A stretch of 64,000 nt of DNA from Amycolatopsis bartoniae (GTDB taxonomy: Bacteria; Actinomycetota; Actinomycetes; Mycobacteriales; Pseudonocardiaceae): positions 62,001 to 126,000 of the forward strand of contig NZ_JACHWH010000009.1 of the NCBI RefSeq assembly GCF_014191255.1, written 5' to 3'. Numbering within the stretch: position 1 is the first letter of the stretch; each line of letters opens with the position of its first letter. Both the position numbers and the translations under genes were made by a program. The notes under the pieces were generated by a model. That model saw only the letters and a list, made by a program, of their open reading frames with translations, had not been told where the DNA came from and ran no database searches. Shown in pieces: positions 31,875 to 43,915 of this stretch.

Positions 31875-32669
31875 TCAGGGGACGATGGAGTCCACGTACC
31901 CGCCGTCCACCCGCACCGCCGCGCCCGTGGTCGCCGACGCCTGCGGCGAGCTGAGGTACACCACGAGGTTCGCGATCTCCTCGGGCTCGATGAGCCGCTG
32001 CAGCAGCGACTGCGGCCGGTGCCTGCGCATGAACTCGCGCTGCGCCTCCTCCCACGGCAGGTCGCGGTCCACGAGCTGGTAGACGAACTCCTCCACGCCG
32101 CCAGTGTGCGTCGGCCCGGCGATGACGGAGTTGACGGTCACGCCGCTGCCCGCGGCCGCCTTGGCGAACCCGCGCGAGACGCCGAGCAGCGCGGTCTTGG
32201 ACACGCCGTACTGGATCATCTCGGCGGGGATGACGACGGCCGAGTCGCTGGCGATGTACTGGACGCGGCCCCAGCCGCGGGTCATCATGCCCGGCAGGTA
32301 GGTGCGCGTGAGGCGGACCGCCGCGAGCACGTTCACCTCGAAGTAGCGCCGCCACTCCTCGTCGGTGATCTCCAGTGGTTCGGTGGCGCCGAAGATGCCC
32401 AGGTTGTTCACGAGGATGTCCACACTGGACAGTCGCTCGGCGAGGGAGCGGGCGCCCTCCTCGGTGGAGACGTCCGCGGCCAGCGGCAACACGTCGGCGC
32501 CGTCGACCTCGGCCCGCAGCCGCTCGGCGGCCTTGGTGACGCTCTCCTCGCTGCGGCCGTTGACCGCCACCCGCGCCCCGGCCCGGGCGAGCCCGGCCGC
32601 GATGGCCGCCCCGATGCCCTGCGTCGAGCCCGTGACGAGCGCCGTCCTGCCCTGGAGGTCCAGCAGCAT
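31875..32669 (-). CDS. Short-chain dehydrogenase/reductase (SDR)
   Basis: This 264-residue classical SDR has Thr-Gly-Ser-Thr-Gln-Gly-Ile-Gly for cofactor binding, Asn-Asn-Leu-Gly-Ile-Phe, the catalytic Ser in Ala-Ser-Asp-Ser-Ala and Tyr-Gly-Val-Ser-Lys. An Arg in Asn-Gly-Arg-Ser favours NADP. The substrate is unknown. It is divergent from the MarR-GNAT gene. Confidence 0.87.
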   Translation of the reverse strand: MLLDLQGRTALVTGSTQGIGAAIAAGLARAGARVAVNGRSEESVTKAAERLRAEVDGADVLPLAADVSTEEGARSLAERLSSVDILVNNLGIFGATEPLEITDEEWRRYFEVNVLAAVRLTRTYLPGMMTRGWGRVQYIASDSAVVIPAEMIQYGVSKTALLGVSRGFAKAAAGSGVTVNSVIAGPTHTGGVEEFVYQLVDRDLPWEEAQREFMRRHRPQSLLQRLIEPEEIANLVVYLSSPQASATTGAAVRVDGGYVDSIVP

Positions 32670-32782
32670 GCCCGATTCCCTTCCCGGTAGCCGATTCCAC
32701 CCCGATGCTAACGCGCCGCGGTGGACACTGTGGACCGATGGGGCTTGTGGCCGGACAGGTCGTTTGCGCGGCCCGCTATTAC

Positions 32783-32796
32783 CTGACTAAAGTCAG
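32783..32796. promoter_or_regulatory. MarR-type operator, perfect 6-2-6 palindrome
   Basis: CTGACTAAAGTCAG ends 3 nt before the start codon of the MarR-GNAT gene and covers the place of its ribosome site. TTGACT/AGTCAA-like sites of this sort are common for MarR proteins, so autorepression is likely; the divergent SDR starts about 115 nt away. Confidence 0.6.
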
Positions 32797-32799
32797 AGG

Positions 32800-33684
32800 A
32801 TGGACGCGATCCCCGAGGTCAGGCGGTTCAACCGGGCCGTCACGCAGCGCGTGGGCGCGCTTCAGGACGCCTACCTCTCGCGGGACCGGCCGCTCGGCCA
32901 GGCGCGGGTGCTGTGGGAGATCGGCTCGGACGGGTGTGATGTGCGGGCGTTGCGGGCGAAGCTGGACCTCGACTCCGGTTACCTGAGCCGGCTGCTGCGG
33001 GCGCTGGAGCGGGACGGGCTGGTGGTGGTCGAGCCCAGCGGGGCGGACGCCCGGGTGCGCACGGCGCGGCTGACCGGGCGCGGGCGGGCCGAGCGGGAGA
33101 CGCTCGACCGGCGGTCGGACGAGCTGGCCGCGTCGATCCTCGCTCCGCTCGGCGAGCGTCAGCGCGTCCGGCTGGTCGCCGCGATGGCGGAGGTCGAACG
33201 GCTGCTCACGGCGTCCACTGTGGAGGTCGCGGCGGTCGATCCCACCGGCCCGGAGCGGCAGTCCTGCCTCGCGGCGTACTCCGCGGAGCTGGACGAGCGG
33301 TTCGAGGACGGGTTCGAGCTCAGCCGGTCGCTGACGCCCGACCTGGCCGTGATGACGCCGCCGGAGGGGTTGTTCCTCGTCGCGACGCTGCACGGGGAAC
33401 CGGTGGGCTGCGGCGGGTTCGTCTACCAGGACGGCGGGGACGCGGTGTACCTCAAGCGCATGTGGGTGTCGTCCGCCGTGCGGGGGCTCGGCCTGGGGCG
33501 GCGGCTGCTGGCGGAGCTGGAGCGGCACGGGCTGGCCGGCGGGGCCCGGGTGGCGCGGCTGGAGACGAACCGCGCGCTGAAGGAGGCGATCGGGCTGTAC
33601 CGGGCGGCGGGCTACCGCGAGGTGGCGCCGTTCAACGACGAACCCTACGCCCACCACTGGTTCGAAAAGGAGCTGCGCGGGTAA
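32800..33684 (+). CDS. MarR-GNAT fusion protein
   Basis: In this 294-residue fusion, residues 1-140 are a MarR winged helix (recognition around Asp-Ser-Gly-Tyr-Leu-Ser-Arg-Leu-Leu-Arg-Ala-Leu-Glu) and 150-290 a GNAT acetyltransferase (Val-Ser-Ser-Ala-Val-Arg-Gly-Leu-Gly-Leu-Gly-Arg-Arg-Leu, the acetyl-CoA loop). The family is common in actinobacteria. It may acetylate a small amine while sensing it. It lies 9 nt upstream of the GT9 gene, probably one operon, behind a palindromic operator. Confidence 0.88.
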   Translation: MDAIPEVRRFNRAVTQRVGALQDAYLSRDRPLGQARVLWEIGSDGCDVRALRAKLDLDSGYLSRLLRALERDGLVVVEPSGADARVRTARLTGRGRAERETLDRRSDELAASILAPLGERQRVRLVAAMAEVERLLTASTVEVAAVDPTGPERQSCLAAYSAELDERFEDGFELSRSLTPDLAVMTPPEGLFLVATLHGEPVGCGGFVYQDGGDAVYLKRMWVSSAVRGLGLGRRLLAELERHGLAGGARVARLETNRALKEAIGLYRAAGYREVAPFNDEPYAHHWFEKELRG

Positions 33685-33693
33685 CGAGCGTTC

Positions 33694-34623
33694 GTGAACT
33701 CCGTCGTCGCGTTGCGTCCGCTCAAGCTGGGTGACTTCCTGGTCGTCGTGCCCGCGCTGCGGGCCCTCCGGCGGGCCTGGCCGGAGCACGAGCTGGTGTT
33801 CGCCACGAACGAGTGGCTGCGGCCGGTCGTCGAGCTCGCCGGGTGCGTCGACACGCTCCTGCCGACCCACGGCATGCGCCCGCTCGACCCGCGCTTCGCC
33901 CGGCCGGACGTGGCGGTCAACCTGCACGGCACCGGCCCGCGCAGCAACGCCGTCCTCGACGCGCTCCGGCCGGGGCGCCGGATCGGTCACTCCGGGCACG
34001 GCTGGCCCGGGCCGGAGTGGGTCGACGACATCCACGAACGCGACCGCTGGTGCCGGCTGCTGCGCGCCCACGGCATCGACGCTGATCCCGGCGACTTCCT
34101 GCTCCGGCCGCCGCCCGTGCCGAGCCCCGCGCCGGACGCGGTGATCGTCCACCCCGGCGCCGCGTACGGCAGCAAGCGGTGGCCGCTGGACCGGTTCGCC
34201 GAGGTGGTGCGGCAGTTGCGTGCCGAGGGTTGTCCCGTGGTGCTGACGGGTTCCGCGGCCGAGCGGGACCTCTGCCTCGAACTCGCCGCCCGCACGCACC
34301 TGCCGCCGGAAACGGTGCTGGCAGGCAGTACCGGACTGTCCACATTGGCCGCACTGGTGGCCGGCGCGCGCCTGGTGATCTCCGGTGACACCGGCATCGC
34401 GCACCTGGCGTACGCCTACCGCACGCCGACGGTCACGCTGTTCGGCCCGGCGTCCGCGTTCCACTGGGGCCCGCCGGAAGGCCCGCACCGAGCCCTGTCC
34501 GCCGACGCGGCACGGCGGGGTGATCCGTTCGCGGAGGACCCGGATCCCGCGCTGCTCGGGGTGAGCAGCGCGGAGGTGATCGCCGCGTCGATGGCGTTGC
34601 TGGGCAGCCCGGCGGGGGCGTGA
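33694..34623 (+). CDS. Glycosyltransferase family 9 (heptosyltransferase-like)
   Basis: This 309-residue GT-B fold protein has the GT9 pattern: Leu-Lys-Leu-Gly-Asp at the N-terminus, His-Pro-Gly-Ala-Ala-Tyr-Gly-Ser-Lys-Arg-Trp-Pro near residue 150, and Ile-Ser-Gly-Asp-Thr-Gly-Ile-Ala-His-Leu-Ala near 230. In Gram-negatives these add heptose to LPS; in actinomycetes the acceptor is unknown, perhaps a cell-wall glycan or glycolipid. It starts at GTG 33694, 9 nt after the MarR-GNAT gene. Confidence 0.88.
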   Translation: MNSVVALRPLKLGDFLVVVPALRALRRAWPEHELVFATNEWLRPVVELAGCVDTLLPTHGMRPLDPRFARPDVAVNLHGTGPRSNAVLDALRPGRRIGHSGHGWPGPEWVDDIHERDRWCRLLRAHGIDADPGDFLLRPPPVPSPAPDAVIVHPGAAYGSKRWPLDRFAEVVRQLRAEGCPVVLTGSAAERDLCLELAARTHLPPETVLAGSTGLSTLAALVAGARLVISGDTGIAHLAYAYRTPTVTLFGPASAFHWGPPEGPHRALSADAARRGDPFAEDPDPALLGVSSAEVIAASMALLGSPAGA

Positions 34624-34642
34624 TCCGTCCACAGCGGACGGA
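34624..34642. terminator. Hairpin terminator
   Basis: TCCGTCC and GGACGGA form a 7-bp perfect stem around ACAGC, immediately after the GT9 stop and before the convergent alcohol-dehydrogenase stop. Confidence 0.55.
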
Positions 34643-34654
34643 CCACGCCACCCC

Positions 34655-35680
34655 TCACGGCACCAGGATCGCCCGGCCTCGGATCCGGCCCGCGTCCAGG
34701 TCGTCGAGTGCGTCCTGGAAGCGGTCGAGCGGGTACTTCGTCGTGTGGAGCTTCACCCGGCCGCGGGCGGCGAGCACCATCAGCTCGCACAGGTCGGTGT
34801 AGCTGCCCACCAGGTTCCCGATGAAGTTGATCTCCGCCGAGATGATGTCGATCGTCGGCACGTCGAGGTTTTCCCCGTAGCCGACCACGTGGTAGTCCCC
34901 CGCCTGGCGCAGCATCGCCACGCCGTCGCGCGTCGCGCCGCCCTCGCCGACGAAGTCGAGCACCACCTCGGCGCCCTGCCCGCCCGTCAGGGCCAGCACC
35001 TCCTCGACGTGGTCGCCGTCCGCCACGATCCCCGCGTCCGCGCCGATCGACTCGGCCAGCTTCACCGCGTCCGCGTTGCGGTCCACCACGATCAGCTCCG
35101 CCGCGGTGATCGCCTTGAGCACCTGGATCCCGATGTGCCCCAGCCCGCCCGCGCCGATCACGACGCACCGCGACCCGGGCGGCAACGCACGTGCCGCCTT
35201 CGCTGCCGCGTGGTACGCCGTCAACCCGGCGTCGGCGAGCGCCGCCACGTCCGCGGGCTCCAGCGAGTCGTCGATCTTCACCACGCTGCGTGCCGAAGTC
35301 TTCAAGTACTCCGCGTACCCGCCGTGCGTGTCGATACCGGGGAACAGGCTCTGTACACAATGGACGTCGTCGCCCCGGCGGCAGGCCGGGCACAGCCCAC
35401 AGGTGATCAACGGGTGCACGATCACCTTGTCCCCTTCGGCGACGTTGGTGACCGCACTGCCGACGGCCGCCACCCAGCCCGCGTTCTCGTGGCCGATCGT
35501 GTAGGGCAGCTCGACCCCGGACTTCCCGGCCCACTGACCCTCCAGGATGTGCAGATCTGTGCGGCACACCCCGGCCCCGCCGATCTTCACGACCACGTCG
35601 AACGGCCCGGTCACCTCCGGCCGCGGCACCTCCGCGGCACGCAACGGCTCGTGGTAACCGACCACCTGGATCGCCTTCAT
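34655..35680 (-). CDS. Zinc alcohol dehydrogenase of a mim/prm-like operon
   Basis: This 341-residue medium-chain alcohol dehydrogenase has both zinc sites: catalytic Cys in Gly-Val-Cys-Arg-Thr-Asp and Gly-His-Glu-Asn-Ala-Gly, and structural cysteines in Cys-Gly-Leu-Cys-Pro-Ala-Cys-x7-Cys. The Rossmann motif is Gly-Ala-Gly-Gly-Leu-Gly-His. It should oxidise a short alcohol with NAD+. It overlaps the DUF59 gene by 4 nt and is third in an operon whose order (amidohydrolase, DUF59, ADH) matches, as I recall, the genes following the propane/phenol monooxygenase mimABCD. Confidence 0.9.
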   Translation of the reverse strand: MKAIQVVGYHEPLRAAEVPRPEVTGPFDVVVKIGGAGVCRTDLHILEGQWAGKSGVELPYTIGHENAGWVAAVGSAVTNVAEGDKVIVHPLITCGLCPACRRGDDVHCVQSLFPGIDTHGGYAEYLKTSARSVVKIDDSLEPADVAALADAGLTAYHAAAKAARALPPGSRCVVIGAGGLGHIGIQVLKAITAAELIVVDRNADAVKLAESIGADAGIVADGDHVEEVLALTGGQGAEVVLDFVGEGGATRDGVAMLRQAGDYHVVGYGENLDVPTIDIISAEINFIGNLVGSYTDLCELMVLAARGRVKLHTTKYPLDRFQDALDDLDAGRIRGRAILVP

Positions 35681-36363
35681 GACGCCTCCTCCGCCAAGTC
35701 GTAACGGGTGCGCAGCAGGCCACGGCAGAAGTGCGCGTTGCCCTCGATCGAGATCCGGACCGAACGGGCGAACCGCAGCCGCAGCGGAACCTCCGCACGC
35801 GGATACGGCCGGCCGCGGTCGTCGACCAGCACGGGCTCGGCGGGCCCGGTTCCGAAGCCCAGCGCTTCCCGGCGCCGCAGCAGCGCGTGCGTGGCCGGGG
35901 CGTCGGGCAGGTCGCCCAGCACGACTTCGTGCAGGTCCTCCTCGGCGCAGTCCTCGTGCGCCCGCAGATAAAACGTCAGCGCGCGCTCCATCGCCGCCGC
36001 GTGTGCCTTGCGCCGGAACGTCAACCGCAGCTCGTCGAGGCTCTCCTCGGCCTCGTGACCGAACGTGCCGCGGTAGCCCGCGTCGGCGGCCAGGCCGCGG
36101 TTGATCAGGTCGGAGTCGTGGTGGTCGTCGAGGACCACCGTCACCCGCGGCGCCAGCTCCGTTAGCACGTCCTTCGCGTCGGACGCCATCAGGTAGGCGA
36201 AGTTCGGCGAGCAGAACGACGACGGCAGTCGCAAGTGGACGGTCAGCTCGCCGTCGGCGTGCTCGACCGACCGCACGAAGCCGAGCTCGGTGATCGGCTC
36301 GTCCAGCTCCGGGTCGTACACCGCGTCGAGGGCACGCAGGGCCCTGGTTTCGATGTCCGTCAT
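35677..36363 (-). CDS. DUF59 / PaaD-like metal-sulfur assembly protein
   Basis: This 228-residue protein has an N-terminal MIP18/DUF59 domain (residues 5-85: Ala-Leu-Asp-Ala-Val-Tyr-Asp-Pro-Glu-Leu-Asp-Glu-Pro, then Ser-Phe-Cys-Ser-Pro-Asn-Phe-Ala-Tyr-Leu). An alpha-rich extension is characteristic of versions in binuclear-iron monooxygenase operons. A metal-cofactor assembly role is inferred from the family. The ATG at 36363 overlaps the amidohydrolase stop; the stop overlaps the ADH start. No monooxygenase is present for it to serve in this window. Confidence 0.82.
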   Translation of the reverse strand: MTDIETRALRALDAVYDPELDEPITELGFVRSVEHADGELTVHLRLPSSFCSPNFAYLMASDAKDVLTELAPRVTVVLDDHHDSDLINRGLAADAGYRGTFGHEAEESLDELRLTFRRKAHAAAMERALTFYLRAHEDCAEEDLHEVVLGDLPDAPATHALLRRREALGFGTGPAEPVLVDDRGRPYPRAEVPLRLRFARSVRISIEGNAHFCRGLLRTRYDLAEEAS

Positions 36364-37373
36364 GCGACCGACACCGCCTGCGTCTCGACCTCCGGCAGCC
36401 GCAGCTCCGCCGGTACCTCGATGTCGTACATCTTCGCCGCGTTCAGCCCGAGAATCTTCTTCTTCTGCGCGGTCGTCAGCGGCGCGTACTCGGTCATGTC
36501 CTCGGGGATCTGGAAGTCCACGAACGTCTCGACCAGCCACCGCGGCGTCCAGAGCGCGTAGTCGCTGGAGAACTGGATGCGGTCCTCGTCCAGCCAGTAC
36601 AGCAGCTCGCCGATGATCTGCGCGAAGTACCGTGGCCGGGTGTGCATGAACGGGATCGCGACGGCGAGCCCGGCGTGCACGTTCGGCTCCTGCGTGGCGA
36701 TCCAGCAGAAGTCCTCCAGCCGCGGCAGCCCGCAGTGCTCCACGACGAAGTTCAGGTCGGTGAAGTCCGTGGCCACGTGGTCCACGTCGGCGACGTCGAA
36801 CGCGTCGCGGTCCAGCGGCCGGATCGTCGGTCCCTTGTGGACGTGGATGTTGCGGATGCCCACCTCACGGCACACCTCCAGGTACCGGTAGGTCCACGGG
36901 TCGTCGAGCTTGTAGCCGCGTGAGTCGCCGTGCCAGTCGGCGGTGTAGAGCTTGACGCCCTTGAGCCCGAAGCGCTCCGCGTCGCGACGCAGCCGGTCGA
37001 GCCCGGCTTCCCCGTCGCGCGGATCGAAGTAGTGGTTGTAGGTCAGCTTGTCCGGGTGCGCCTGGGCGAGCGCGAACGCCTCCTCGGTCTGGCCGAACCC
37101 GTTGCCGTAGAACTCCCCCAGCCGCGCGGGCTGGAACACGGCGTGGTCGACGTACCCGTCCTCGAACAGGTCCTTCATGAGCCGCTCGCCGCCGTAGTAG
37201 AGGTACTCCTCGTACGGCCACAGCTCCGAGGACGGGCTGAGGTTGCGGTGGTAGTCGTAGAAGCAGTCGATGAACTGCTTGCCGTGGATGTTGCGCTGGT
37301 TCTCCGGCCGCGCGTCCCACAGTGCGATGTGCGCGTCGACGATGAAGTACTTCTCGCCGTCCTTGGTGTACAC
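36360..37373 (-). CDS. Amidohydrolase-2 family protein of a mim/prm-like operon
   Basis: This 337-residue TIM-barrel amidohydrolase has Val-Asp-Ala-His-Ile at the N-terminus, Val-Glu-His-Cys-Gly near residue 215 and Ser-Ser-Asp-Tyr-Ala near 275. In propane and phenol monooxygenase loci a protein of this sort lies directly after the monooxygenase subunits and is needed for full activity, as I recall. Here it is the first gene, with GGAGGA before the GTG at 37373. Its promoter region contains the palindrome at 37455. Confidence 0.85.
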   Translation of the reverse strand: MYTKDGEKYFIVDAHIALWDARPENQRNIHGKQFIDCFYDYHRNLSPSSELWPYEEYLYYGGERLMKDLFEDGYVDHAVFQPARLGEFYGNGFGQTEEAFALAQAHPDKLTYNHYFDPRDGEAGLDRLRRDAERFGLKGVKLYTADWHGDSRGYKLDDPWTYRYLEVCREVGIRNIHVHKGPTIRPLDRDAFDVADVDHVATDFTDLNFVVEHCGLPRLEDFCWIATQEPNVHAGLAVAIPFMHTRPRYFAQIIGELLYWLDEDRIQFSSDYALWTPRWLVETFVDFQIPEDMTEYAPLTTAQKKKILGLNAAKMYDIEVPAELRLPEVETQAVSVA

Positions 37374-37454
37374 GGGGTCCTCCGATGCGTGGCTGCGGTG
37401 GCACGTTCGGAAAGCGACGCTAGGGAGCGCGGCCGTCCTACGGGGGCCGTGGCC

Positions 37455-37469
37455 GTCTCAATTTGAGAC
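37455..37469. promoter_or_regulatory. Activator binding site, perfect 7-1-7 palindrome
   Basis: GTCTCAATTTGAGAC lies about 80 nt from both divergent start codons (37373 and 37551). Sites of this length and composition suit the Fis-type domain of AcoR/MimR activators. Confidence 0.65.
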
Positions 37470-37550
37470 AAGTGAGTGACGGGGCGTACGCCGGGTGTTG
37501 GGTACCGTGGAAGCCGCGGGCCGCAGTGACGCGACCGGGGAGGTGGTCGG

Positions 37551-38969
37551 ATGGAGCCCGAACGCGGGGTGGCGGTGCCTGCTCGGCTGCGGGCGTCGTG
37601 GCAGCGCAGCGAACGGTACGGGGTGCCGCCGGACGAGGTGCAGCCCGTGTTCACCGGCACCTTCGACGACGAGTCCCTGTTCTGCGAGTGCGGCAACGAG
37701 GTGCTGCGGGGGCTGCACGAGACGCTCGCGAACGAGCCGGTCAGCCTCATGCTCACCGACAGCGAGGGCTTCGTGCTCAGCCGCCTGTGCAGCGACAACG
37801 CGATCCTGCGTTCGCTGGACCGGGTGCACCTCGCGCCCGGCTTCTCCTACGCCGAACGCAACGCGGGCACCAACGGCCTCGGTCTCGCGCTCGCCGACCG
37901 CGCCCCGTCGCTGGTCAGCGCCGAGCAGCACTACTGCTCCGGGTTGTGGGGCTACACGTGCGCCGCGGCGCCGGTGCTCGACCCGGCGACCGGTGCCCTG
38001 CTGGGCAGCGTCAACCTCACCACGTGGTCGCAGTCGTCGAAGGAGCTGCTGCTGGCGGTCGCGCAGGCCGCGGCGGGCAACACGGCGGCGCTCATGATGG
38101 CCCGCGGTTCCGGCCGTCCGGTGCGGCCGGCCCCGCGCGGCGAGGTGTTCCGCGTGTACAGCGACAGGCTGCCCGAGGCGCGGCTACGGCTGTCGCGGGG
38201 CTGGCAGGACGCGCTGACCGAGGCGGAGGAAGCGGTCGGGCGCGGGCGCGTGGTCGTGGTGACCGGGGAGCCCGGCGTGGGCAAGACGGTGCTCGCGTCG
38301 ATGGCCCGGCGGACGGTGCGGCCGCGGGAACGCGTGCTCAACGCGCGCCCGCCCGCCCCGCGGGATGCGGACGCGTGGCTCGCGTTGTGGGCCCCCGAGC
38401 TGGGCAAGGACGACACGGGCGTGATCGTCTCCGGGGTCGACGCGCTGCCCGCGTCCGCGGCGGAGGAGCTGGCGCGGGCGCTGGCGGCGGTGCCGCCCGC
38501 GGTGCCCGCGCCGTTCGTGCTGACCGCCGCGGACCCGGGCGCGCTGCCGGACGGGCTCGGCGAGCTGGTGGACTCCGTGGTCGAGGTGCCGGCGCTGCGG
38601 TACCGCCCGGACGACGTCGAGCCGCTGGCCCGGTCGTTCGCGGGCAGGCGGGAGTTCACGACGGCGGCGTTGCGGGCGCTGCAGGCGTACCAGTGGCCGG
38701 GCAACGTGCGGCAGCTGCGGGAGGTCGTCCGTCAGGCGGCGGCGCGCGCGGACGTGATCGACACGCGGCACCTGGCGCCGGAGGTCTTCAGCGGCGCGAC
38801 CCACCGGCTGACCCGGATGGAGGCGGTGGAGCGGGACGAGATCGTGCGCTGCCTGACGCAGCCGGGCGCGAGCGTCGCGAAGGCGGCGACCCTGCTGGGC
38901 ATGAGCCGCGCGACGATCTACCGCAAGATCGCCCACTACGACATCAAGGTGCCCGGCCGCGCGCGGTGA
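37551..38969 (+). CDS. AcoR/MimR-type transcriptional activator (GAF-AAA-Fis)
   Basis: This 472-residue regulator has a GAF-like sensor (about 55-185, including Arg-Asn-Ala-Gly-Thr-Asn-Gly), an AAA+ domain with Walker A Gly-Glu-Pro-Gly-Val-Gly-Lys-Thr near residue 240, and a C-terminal Fis helix-turn-helix (Ala-Ala-Thr-Leu-Leu-Gly-Met-Ser-Arg-Ala-Thr-Ile-Tyr-Arg-Lys). It lacks the sigma-54-contacting Gly-Ala-Phe-Thr-Gly-Ala loop, as expected in actinobacteria, which have no sigma-54. It is divergent from the amidohydrolase-DUF59-ADH operon and is its probable activator. Confidence 0.87.
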   Translation: MEPERGVAVPARLRASWQRSERYGVPPDEVQPVFTGTFDDESLFCECGNEVLRGLHETLANEPVSLMLTDSEGFVLSRLCSDNAILRSLDRVHLAPGFSYAERNAGTNGLGLALADRAPSLVSAEQHYCSGLWGYTCAAAPVLDPATGALLGSVNLTTWSQSSKELLLAVAQAAAGNTAALMMARGSGRPVRPAPRGEVFRVYSDRLPEARLRLSRGWQDALTEAEEAVGRGRVVVVTGEPGVGKTVLASMARRTVRPRERVLNARPPAPRDADAWLALWAPELGKDDTGVIVSGVDALPASAAEELARALAAVPPAVPAPFVLTAADPGALPDGLGELVDSVVEVPALRYRPDDVEPLARSFAGRREFTTAALRALQAYQWPGNVRQLREVVRQAAARADVIDTRHLAPEVFSGATHRLTRMEAVERDEIVRCLTQPGASVAKAATLLGMSRATIYRKIAHYDIKVPGRAR

Positions 38970-38986
38970 GCGTCAGTCCACAGTGG

Positions 38987-39292
38987 TCAGTCCACAATGG
39001 TCACGTCCGCCACCTGGGTCAGGCCCGACACGTTCAGCACCCGCGCCAGTAGCGACGACGCCACGATGCGCAGCTCGTGGTCGTCGGTGTAGGCGAACAG
39101 GCTCGTCAGCCCCGAGCTGTCCAGGTACTCCACCCGCGTCAGGTCGACCGTCACCGGGCGCACGTCGCGCGTCGCCAGGTCCAGCGCCGTCCGCAGCTCC
39201 TCCACGTTCGTCAGGTCGATCTCACCGGTGAGGGTGAGCACGCGGCCTCCGTCGGGGGCTTCGCCGAGCGAGGTCGTGAACGGCGTGGACAT
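38987..39292 (-). CDS. STAS-domain anti-sigma-factor antagonist
   Basis: This 101-residue STAS domain has the phosphorylation loop Asp58-Ser59-Ser60-Gly61-Leu. Its ATG directly abuts the TAG of the giant upstream sensor gene, with GGAGG inside that gene, so the two are translationally coupled. It is the expected target of both the PP2C domain (activation) and the RsbW-like kinase domain (inactivation) of that protein. Confidence 0.9.
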   Translation of the reverse strand: MSTPFTTSLGEAPDGGRVLTLTGEIDLTNVEELRTALDLATRDVRPVTVDLTRVEYLDSSGLTSLFAYTDDHELRIVASSLLARVLNVSGLTQVADVTIVD

Positions 39293-43393
<4,101 letters not shown>

Positions 43394-43479
43394 CGCCACT
43401 CCTTTCCGGGTCTGTGACATTACCCGCTCGGGTCATGACCGACCGCGTGTACGCGCACCACCTGGTCGGGTGAGCCCTT

Positions 43480-43507
43480 TTGCCGTCGTGGCTGATCGCA
43501 GTAGGGT
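43480..43507 (+). promoter_or_regulatory. Sigma-70-like promoter
   Basis: TTGCCG (43480-43485), a 16-nt spacer and TAGGGT (43502-43507) precede the small glycogen-binding-like gene, with a leader of about 65 nt. Confidence 0.45.
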
Positions 43508-43578
43508 GTGGCGCTCCGGGAGGCCGAAGGCGTCCGGCCCGGCGTCCACAGCCGTTCCCGAGAGGAAACCCCCGACAG

Positions 43579-43860
43579 ATGATCACGCTGAAGAAGCTGC
43601 CGTTCGGCAAGGTCCGGGTGACCTTCTCCGTCGAGAAGGACCAGTTCCCGGGCGCGACGAGCGTCGTGGGCTGCTTCAACGACTGGACCCCCGGCAGCAT
43701 CGTGCTGCGCGGCCGGTCCAACGGGCGGAAGTCGGCCTCGGTCACCCTGCCCTCGGGCAGCGTCCTGTCGTTCCGCTACCTGAGCGAGGGCGGCCACTGG
43801 AGCGACGACCCGGCCGTGGCCGACCGGGACGACCGCGGCAACCCCCGCATCGCCGTCTGA
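43579..43860 (+). CDS. Small isoamylase-N/CBM48-like protein
   Basis: This 93-residue protein consists of one early-set beta-sandwich. The conserved Gly-Cys-Phe-Asn-Asp-Trp and the closing Phe-Arg-Tyr-Leu-Ser-Glu-Gly-Gly-His-Trp-Ser-Asp-Asp resemble the glycogen-binding modules of AMPK-beta and the isoamylase N-domain. There is no catalytic part. It may bind glycogen or another alpha-glucan in the cytoplasm, or act as a protein-protein module. The ATG at 43579 follows GAGAGGAAA. It is divergent from the giant sensor gene. Confidence 0.8.
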   Translation: MITLKKLPFGKVRVTFSVEKDQFPGATSVVGCFNDWTPGSIVLRGRSNGRKSASVTLPSGSVLSFRYLSEGGHWSDDPAVADRDDRGNPRIAV

Positions 43861-43915
43861 GATCTTCGGCGCGAGTTCGGCCGCCGTTCGCGCGGCGCCG
43901 GTAGGTTGCGGGCCC

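Noticed and set aside
37500..37505. GGGTAC upstream of the MimR-like activator as a SigB promoter
   Set aside because: No matching -35 lies at the required distance.
34655..38969. Complete propane monooxygenase locus
   Set aside because: Only accessory and regulatory genes are present; no binuclear-iron hydroxylase motifs occur in the window.
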